64,000 nt of DNA from Erythroxylum novogranatense (lineage: Eukaryota > Streptophyta > Magnoliopsida > Malpighiales > Erythroxylaceae). A program made the translations under genes and the position numbers. The notes beneath the pieces were generated by a model. It had not been told where the DNA came from, made no database searches, and worked only from the letters and a program-made list of their open reading frames with translations. Below, piece after piece: positions 56,518-64,000 of the stretch (positions are counted from its first letter, which is position 1; the number at the start of each line of letters is the position of its first letter). The stretch lies in contig JAIWQS010000148.1 of assembly GCA_029891385.1 (NCBI GenBank), positions 1 to 64,000 on the forward strand. The letters are read 5' to 3'.

Positions 56518-56796
56518 AAGTGAAGTTGGCGAAGCCTTGCCAAATAGAAAGGGACGTTGAGTTCCTAGTTGTTAAATTCCATTGCATAACGCGATAATCG
56601 TAAAGGCTACAAAATGCCCTCGGATCGATCGTCTCCACTTACTACCAGGTTATTAAGTTTCCGACACCCCACGGAGTTGGAGTTGTCAGGGGTCAACAGA
56701 AAATTGCTAGGGAATGCTACTTGGCAGAGACGAAGACATTAGATGGGGCGGTAGATCTTGTGAGCTCTCTAGATGTGAGAGCTGACGAAGAGGTGG
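56518..56796 (+). pseudogene. pol: TAT-2 protease C-terminus, truncated
   Basis: Frame-shifted continuation of the protease region: ALPNRKGR, HNAIIVKA, STYYQVIKFPTPHGVGVVRG, ECYLAETKTLDGA and DVRADEEV. It stops where the family B LTR starts (56797), so RT, RNase H and integrase of TAT-2 are not in the window. It matches the minus-strand remnant at 20557-20760. Confidence 0.75.
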
Positions 56797-59700
56797 TGTA
56801 ACATCCCACCTCCTCCTGGAAGGGTAAAATAGGAAATTTGTCGTAGGATGGGATTGATAGGAATATTTAGTACTGTTCATGCATAATAGGATTGATACAG
56901 TATCAATCGTGTACATGGAATTTCGGTTTATGCATTCATGATAATTCTTGTGGTGGGCCTAAAGCAATTTTATTAGGATTGACGTGGTAAATGGGTTTGA
57001 AAAATTATTCTGAGTGCGCTATTAAGCGTTTTAGATTTTAAGGGATTTTCAGGAATTTTTCTGAAATTTTCTGGAGAAAATTTCCGGACCGGCAAAATCG
57101 CCGGTAACTGGCCTAAACGTGTTTTGGGGTAAAAAAGGTGATTTTCGTGATTGAAAAATTATTTGGAGTGCACTGTTACCTGTTTTATAATTTTAGGGAA
57201 TTTCAATAATTTTCAAAAAAATGATTTGGGGAAAATTCCCGGAAATTCCCGGACCGGATAAAATCGCCAATTGGCAAACCGGTCGATCCTCGGTAGCAAA
57301 AATCGCTACCCAATGGTACTATAATATTGGGTATATTATTATGGGACTGAAATTAGGGTCATAGGAGTTAAATGGAGTAAAATTTTAGACTGGATTAAAG
57401 AAATGATATATTGATTTTTCTTTGAATTATGGACCAATCACTTTGTGCCATTGAAAAAGGCATCATTTAATGCCTCTCTTCATTCTTCGGACGTGTATGG
57501 TTATTAAACAAGGAAAGGAAATGGATTGTTTTTAAAGGCTTGGTTATTAACTCATCGAAACTCACCTGACTTAAACTCTTCTTTATAAACCAACGAAAAT
57601 TTTGCTCTCTTCTCATCTTTCTCCATAACTTTAAGCTCTTCTCTTTGATTCCCTCAAAGCTAGAAGATGAGTCTTGAGCATACTTGAGAAGGAAAGGTGG
57701 TTGGTACCTTGGTGTAGGAGTTAGAAGTGGTTGTTGAAGGTTTGAAGGAGGGTTTGAATTAGGTAAGTTGTTATTTAAGGTTTGAGTTTTAAATGTTGTT
57801 TTTACATGGAATTAAATGCCATGATAGTATGGGGTAGTTAATAAAAGGATTTAAAGCATGTATTAGGTTCATGTAGACATTAAAGTGATGATTATTGTGA
57901 TTTGAAGAAAGGGGTATGAGGCTAGGTGAAGATGCATTAAAATTTATGATATGGTTTGATTTAGAATTGAATGGGGATAATTATTTGAGTCTTTGAATTG
58001 AGGAATTTAATGCTGTAAATTTTTCAGTGTTAGCCCTAGAATATGTATGACTGTATTAATATTTAATTTGTATTTATTTTGATGTCTAGTGATGTGAAAA
58101 AGGCATTGGAAGTGGTTGAACTAACCTTAAATCTGGAAAGTTGGAATTATAATTGATATTCTTGTTTTGTTCATAACTTATTGTGTAGAAATGCTAGTGA
58201 GGTTAGGTTAGTGGCCACTGAAACTTTGGGATGTTGGCTTCAATTTAGTGTGAAATAGGTGTTGTTGAATTTTAATGATAGAAGGGTGAATTTTGAATGG
58301 GAAAATTCCTGTTCCATTGCTGTGAACAGTAACCGCAACCATGACATCTGAGTTTTGTTGATTTTATGAATTAATTGAGATGGAATTAGGAAAATGGTTT
58401 TCATGGAAGTTGTATCATATTGAATTATCTTTCCATTTCTACTGATCTTGCTATTTTAGAATTTTATATTGGGAGATATGAATTGATTACTAATGACTGG
58501 TTTTGAGCATTTTGGATGAAACCTAGCTTAAGTGTGATTTTGTGAGTTTACTGATTGGAGGTAATTTTAACATTTTAAGTGGACTGAATTGGTGTGAGTG
58601 AGCTTCTGAAAAGTTGTAGAGGAAGAGATTACCTTGAAAATGACTTATGGTGTGTAATTTTTAGAAGTCAGAATTGGGAGTTATGATTTTTCAAAAATGA
58701 ACCCTACATTAGGTTAAGAATGGCTGATCATAACAGTAGATTCCATAACAGTTTTGAAATTGATAGAGATCGAATTGGATGAAGAGTGCTTCATGAAAAA
58801 TGAATTTTATGATGTTATCTTTACAGGGATATAAATTTCTGATTTTATTGACTTGTGTACAGGAAGTTATGCTTGTTATAAGGTTACTGCCCAAATTGGA
58901 GGATTTCAGGGACAGTAACATTAGGTGAATTAATTGACTAGTTTAGAAATAGAATTTGATTTTGGATTGTTCATGAAAGTTGTTGAGGACATTGTAAACT
59001 TATTGACCATATTTTTGTGGTAATTTATTACTGAAGAATCAGTGAGTTCTTGAATTTGCAAAGTACTGTCCTGTGTTGGTAGATTTTGAGTAGGTCAGTA
59101 ACTTTGATGGGATATTTGACACCCTTAGGGTTGGAATTAATTTTTATGGTCTTCTTGAGAATTGTAGAGCTTTTCATGACCTTTCCAACCAGCTATGGTT
59201 TGTATTTTTCCGATTTGTGTGTTAAGAATTATGGTTGTTGGCAATTCTGATTGGCAATAAAAAAAGAAAGGGGAAGGAAGAGAGGTAGAATTTCAATGGC
59301 ATTAAGCGACCTACTTGTTTCTTTTGTCAATTTCTTTTCCGTCCGACGTCCGATTGACCTGATTCTTGAGGCATCGGATTCGTATAATATTTAATTTCAT
59401 TTTGTGAGAATTTGGGAATTTTTGGACGGGAAATTGACGTGGCCCCGGATAATTGTTCGGTAATCACTGTTTTATTTAATTGGGGGACCTATAGAGGTCC
59501 GAATTGCACACCGTCAGCGCCAATGGATTTCTAATTTTTGATAGAATTTTTATAATGGAAAAAAAGGATTAGGGCGGAAATTCATGAACATGCATATCTC
59601 ATCAACATGAGCACAAATTTCATATTTAGTGACTCGTGCTTTTTACGATTCATATAGAGGCCCAATTGGGCGTCGATTGACCGGCGTCACGAGACTTTCG

Positions 59701-60789
59701 GCATTAGCTCGGAAGTAATAGGTGAGTAACCTAGTTGGTTTCTCAAATTTCTGGTTGTTTACATGCTCAGCGTGAATTACGTGCAAAAGTGAATTGAATG
59801 ATCCTTTGTATGACTCTTGGCATATATGGGATTGTATTGTATGATTTTACTGATACTAATAGACTGGGCTTTATAGCCACCATACTGAACACTGCTATAC
59901 TGGGCTTTATAGTCATGTCATTGATTTCTTGATACTTGGGCGTTATAGCCAAACACCGCACATTTATTGAATCTCGCATCTGCATGCATAATGCGTGATC
60001 GGATAATGGGCGTGCCCCAGTTGCTATTTTCTTGATAAGAGCTCGAGCTCTCATCTTGTCTTGGCCGGGCCTCGAGGCAGGGGAGAAATCTGACCGACGC
60101 GTCCCCCCGAACACCGACCGAGCACTTGGGCACAATCTTGAATAAGCGGAAAGAGTCACATATGCATTGCATTCGCATAAATATTTGTTTTGTGATAAAT
60201 CTTGCTTCGTGATGGTATGTATTCGTGAATGGTTCTTATTCTTGGATATGGTTATTGACCGCTTATTGGTAATTGATGATTATCATCTTGTCTTTATGCG
60301 CCGGGCGTAATGCATGATTTAGTGAACCATCGATGATGGTTTCTCACCGAGTTCTCAAAACTCACCCAAAATTTGCATCTATTTTTCAGTCTGAGGAATA
60401 CCGGTTGACACGGGAGTATGTCTCTTGAGACGAGTAAAGGTTAGAGGTCGGGATCGGTTAGTATGCGCATTAGTGTCTTAGTAAATTGTATTCCTTGATC
60501 ATTGTATAACAAGGCATTGTATTTTCTTGAGCCCTTTTGGTATGAATGTTTCTTGACTTGTTGATTGTAATTATTCTTTGGATGGTGTAATAACTCAACT
60601 GGTGTATATTGAACACGGATTTTATTTACTTATCGTATGCGCCGTGTGAGCGTGGAGTTAATGGCTACTGAAGAAAAGAGAAAAAATGTATCTGAATTTT
60701 AAATCGTCGATGTATACGTCACTCTCGTGGGACACGGACTCGGATATCACCAACGATATCGGGTTGGGTCTTACGGAGTGAGTGTTACA
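56797..60789 (+). repeat. Family B 5' LTR, 3.99 kb
   Basis: From TGTAACATCCC to GTGTTACA. The 5' two thirds differ from family A, but the last 1.1 kb is alike: the 18-nt block at 59721-59738, 'TGAATTACGTGCAAAAGTGAATTG' region near 59771, the palindrome at 60325-60341 and the last 70 bases. TATAAAC at 57584 and GGTAAGT at 57762-57768 suggest promoter and leader. The PBS follows, so this is a 5' LTR. Confidence 0.82.
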
Positions 60790-60795
60790 TTTAGG

Positions 60796-60807
60796 TGGTA
60801 TCGAGCC
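60796..60807 (+). other. Family B primer-binding site
   Basis: TGGTATCGAGCC, six bases after the LTR end, followed by ATGAG. Complement of initiator Met tRNA with one A missing. Confidence 0.8.
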
Positions 60808-61666
60808 ATGAGTACGAAAAGTATCTGGTAGCGATTTGGAACATAGGTTGCATGCATTTGAGTGGCGATCGTTGCAGACCGTGATAAGCGATCCTAGTCG
60901 AGTGCGACGAGGATAAATCCTACGGGTGCATAAGTGTCAAGTGACTAAGTGAGAGAAGAGTGAGGCTGGATTAGAGTGTAAATCCTAAAGGGATAATCAA
61001 TTAGGAAAGGATAAAGGAAAAATGGATAAGAAGGTTGATATTATCTGGGTTAGAAACCCTCATATGTGATAGCAGAATACCGTGTTGGCTTAGACTAATT
61101 AAGAAATTCAATTAAGCGGCAATATTATGGTGACGAAAAGCAGAAGATATGGGAAACATATTGGTTATAGTAGGTCTAAGTGAGATTAAATGTCGGGATG
61201 GTTAGATAATTACGATTCGATTGTATATGTCATGAAATGGGAAATATTGGAATTGAGAAAAATGTAGATGGTCGATCGGGCATATTTTGATTCTGACATT
61301 CGAGTTAGAGATTAGTAGATATTATAAGCAGAGGATAATAGCGAGATGGTAAGAAGCTCAATGGTTATGATCTAGACCGCATAAGTTTGAGACTGAACTG
61401 GATATGTGATTATTGTGTTACGAGTTTGGAAATTCGTGTGATAAAATCATAAAGGAAAAAGACAGACAGATGATTTCTACTGATGGGGTATCGGGAAATT
61501 CTGAATTAGGTGTATATGGACACAAAAAAAAGGGTACATGGAGAAGTAAATAGATAGAGATAAAATGGAGTGGTATCAACGATTTTGTCAGGTATTGGGG
61601 ACTGTGATCACCCGATCATAGATTGTTTGAGGAAAATAGTAGATAGGTAGTAGAAAACAAAAAAAA

Positions 61667-61697
<31 letters not shown>

Positions 61698-64000
61698 AAA
61701 GATCATAAGATGATAAGCCAAATTGATATGACCTTATAAGGTCAAGTTGCACGTAACGGATAGGGGAATGAGACATACAGTTTAATGATATGGTGAGAAT
61801 GAAATAAAGATCTTGAAAAGAATGAAACCACAATAGCGGTATATGGAAAGAGTTATTGTATTTAAGTCGATTTACTGTTGGGGATATCTATTGGACAGTA
61901 ATGTTGATTGTGACTAATGAAATGTATGTGACAGATATATGGAAATCATAGAGGAATTGAGCGGTAAATGTTTAGAGTGATTATAAGTGTGAAGTTCTTA
62001 AAAGGTTAAAGTAAGATAAAAGTGGACCGAGAGTGTGTACATGAGAGGAAGGCGAAAAGTGATTACGGTATAGATTCTTGAATAAGTGTCAAAGAAAGTA
62101 TTTAAGTGGTGATCACACAAGGAACCTTCGCGAACAAAATGTTTTGATTTGTTAAATGATGGCATAAAAGTGTCTTGATTGAGATAGTACGTATAGTGAA
62201 GAATGATTGAAAAGCAATTCGGTATAATAATTGATTGATGAGACTTTCGTGGACAGGAACAAGATGGTAGTAAGACTAGCAGTTAAGCGGATAGAAGTAT
62301 GGACTAAATTAAAAGTGAAAGCCGAGTCATAGCTCATATTGTTGAGGTTATCACTTTGTATGTACGAAATGTAAAGTATCCAACATAAGTGAAATTTTAA
62401 TTGGAGGTAATCCTATTGCAATGTGAAGTGAATCGATCTCCATTTATGATGTCAAGCTGTTGAGGAATCTATATTTGAAACGAAGAATAAAGAGTCTGGG
62501 CGGGAAGTGAGATATTAAAATAAAATGGCAATTTTGGAGGTGTAAATATGGATGACAAGGTATTAACATATGTTGATATGAATGATATGAAAACAGTTGA
62601 GAAGAAAATGAAAAGAGTAAATGAATGAAGACAAGAGGTTCAAAAGGAAGCCCGACAATGAGGTGATGTAGTGCCACCTTCATAAAGAAATTGCAGATAC
62701 ACTAATTGTGGACTCAATGAAAAGGGTAAAAGATGTATGGTAAAGTCAATAAGACCACAATAGGGATTTATGCGAGGTAGGCAAATGGTAGTAACTGTGA
62801 TTAGAGGCAGAATGTGTTTGGAAGTGTGAGCGATTGAAAAGTGAAAAGAACGATAGGACTAATTGAGGAATGATCATCGATGATAAGCATACCCTTGGAG
62901 AGTGGAAGTGTGTAATGAGCGAGACATTAAGTTAAAGCGGTATAAAATAAATTAAATTGACTTTGATAAATGGTATTGGTGTTATGATCGCAATTGTTTA
63001 AAGTTTTGGAGACCTTAGATTCCTAGAAGGATACATTGTGTTTATTCGAGGAAAAAGATGGGCATAAATGACTACTATACCGACAATTCTGAAATGAACA
63101 GACAATTCTGACTACTAAACTCAAATAGTGAACTAATAAGGCCGCACTGAACAGATCAATTACTGATATTGGGATTTTCAAGAAAATATCAAGCAGATTA
63201 TGGGTAATTGTGAAGTGTTTCTGGAAAATTGAAGTATGTGTACCCGATAAAAGTGTTAGAATAAGAAAGTGAACAGTCGAAGTTAGACATTCTAGTAAAC
63301 ATATGTGAAAAGTGAAATTGAATAACTAGGGGTATAGAATGAAGTGATTTGGCTCAAGTGTTTATAGGTTGAATGTCCAATAGGAAAAAGGTTTGATTAT
63401 GATCGTAATATAGAGTTACGATTTATTGGAAGAATATCTTGTTACCAGATATAGTGCTAACGAGAGTCAAAGATTGGTGTGATAAGTGAAACAAAGGGAA
63501 GTGGTGAGAAAACTGCATGGTTAGCTAAAGTGGAATCGGATCGGACAAATGAGGCAGAGTAAATCGTATATCCGGATAAAGTGTGTGAACAACATAGAGC
63601 GATGAAGTGTCTTACGAGAATCAATTTGAACATAGAGTAAATGGCATATAACAAATGACGCATTAGGTACATTATGCTTGATTATAATGAAGGGAGTTAA
63701 ATGTCCGTATTGATACCAAGGAATGTAAATCGTCACGGCGTGTTTAAGGGAGGTACCAAAGAAATGGAGGCGTACTCAATGGAACTTAAATTGACTATAT
63801 GGCATTGGAGAAAAGGTATTAGAAGGATAAAATGTGATCGGTGAATAGATTGAAAATCTTGAATCGAGTTATATATCGGAACCAAAGGTAGTGACTATTC
63901 TAGAAATGGCAAGTGAGATAGCTAAGAAAATGAGATCGCCAACTAATAGTCTTGTTGAATCAAAATCTCTTGTACTAAGTGATAATGAGTGAGCCAAATT
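60808..64000 (+). other. Non-coding interior of the family B element
   Basis: No ORF above about 80 codons and no gag, protease, RT or integrase motif in any frame that I could see. The + strand is rich in A and G and poor in C (about 4-5 C per 60 bases in lines sampled by eye). It contains a (TAA)n microsatellite. The shift to coding seen in G1 and G2 within 200 bases of the PBS does not happen here. Confidence 0.6.
61660..61701 (+). repeat. Microsatellite (AAT)n
   Basis: A run of AATAATAAT units broken by AAAAAAA, inside the family B interior. Confidence 0.9.

Larger units (their letters stand above)
49580..56796 (+). mobile_element. TAT-lineage gypsy element (TAT-2), 5' part
   Basis: A + strand element: short 5' LTR with TATA box, PBS TGGCGCCACCGTGGG, gag, protease. 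It is cut at 56797 by the family B element before any RT. A family C solo LTR (51165-55775) is nested in gag. The GCGCC-type PBS, the conserved ISFDESDLKG and SCPHDDALVV motifs and the spacing identify the TAT clade (Retand/Ogre relatives). Confidence 0.78.
56797..64000 (+). mobile_element. Family B LTR element with non-coding interior (5' part)
   Basis: 5' LTR 56797-60789, PBS 60796-60807, and an interior to the window edge with no recognised gag or pol in over 3.1 kb. It is inserted in TAT-2. The TGTAACATCCC start and GTGTTACA end relate it to family A. It may be a large retrotransposon derivative (LARD) that needs proteins from another element, or the coding region may begin beyond 64000. 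Confidence 0.65.

Overview
This is nuclear DNA of a flowering plant, from an intergenic or heterochromatic block made almost entirely of long terminal repeat (LTR) retrotransposons. The evidence is Ty3/gypsy pol genes of the Tekay (Del) chromovirus type ending in a chromodomain, Ty1/copia elements of the Sirevirus (SIRE/Maximus) type, TAT-lineage gypsy fragments with a TGGCGCC primer-binding site, LTRs of 0.4 to 4.9 kb, and a CACTA transposon terminus. I found no host protein gene, rRNA, tRNA or CRISPR array. Family calls rest on motifs and on comparing copies within the window by eye; no alignment or database search was run.

Layout. 1-1819: 3' part of a gypsy-type LTR (family A) lying in a Sirevirus. 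1820-4790: the 5' half of that Sirevirus on the minus strand (integrase fragment, protease, gag, PBS, 5' LTR). 4791-5104: unassigned. 5105-5306 and 18424-18598: two tRNA-derived SINE copies head to head, the second split by a Tekay chromovirus (element G1, 5307-18423, TSD GGAGG). G1 has two 1.9 kb LTRs, a deleted gag, protease, RT, RNase H, an open integrase and a chromodomain; its RT is split by a 4.9 kb solo LTR (family C, 9034-13941, TSD GAGCG). 18599-20100: AT-rich, unassigned. 20100-20556: CACTA subterminal region and terminus. 20557-22744: minus-strand TAT fragment (protease and gag).

22745-46659: a second Sirevirus, minus strand, inserted in the TAT fragment. Its 3' LTR is split by a second Tekay element (G2, 23046-38037, LTRs about 3.59 kb), and the 3' LTR of G2 is itself split by a family A solo LTR (33333-36396). 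The Sirevirus has gag, protease, integrase, RT and RNase H, plus about 2.9 kb of further coding remnant 3' of pol. Its 5' LTR is cut at 46660 by another family A LTR, which is cut at 49065 by a family C-like fragment, which is cut at about 49580 by a second TAT element. That TAT element holds a family C solo LTR (51165-55775) and is cut at 56797 by a family B element (4.0 kb 5' LTR, PBS, then 3.2 kb without recognisable coding) that runs off the window.

State of the elements. LTR pairs of G1 and G2 look about 97% alike over stretches read by eye, yet the coding regions carry many single-base frameshifts. All five initiator-Met PBS sites read TATCGAGC where the tRNA predicts TATCAGAGC, and CAG often reads CGG, CGAG or CG between repeat copies. 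This points to a systematic sequencing error at CAG sites, so many of the frameshifts may not be biological. The conserved features most worth checking are blocks shared between LTR families: splice-donor-like GGTAAGT and an 18-nt GGTGAGT block, a 17-nt palindrome, and repeat arrays upstream of the Sirevirus TATA boxes.
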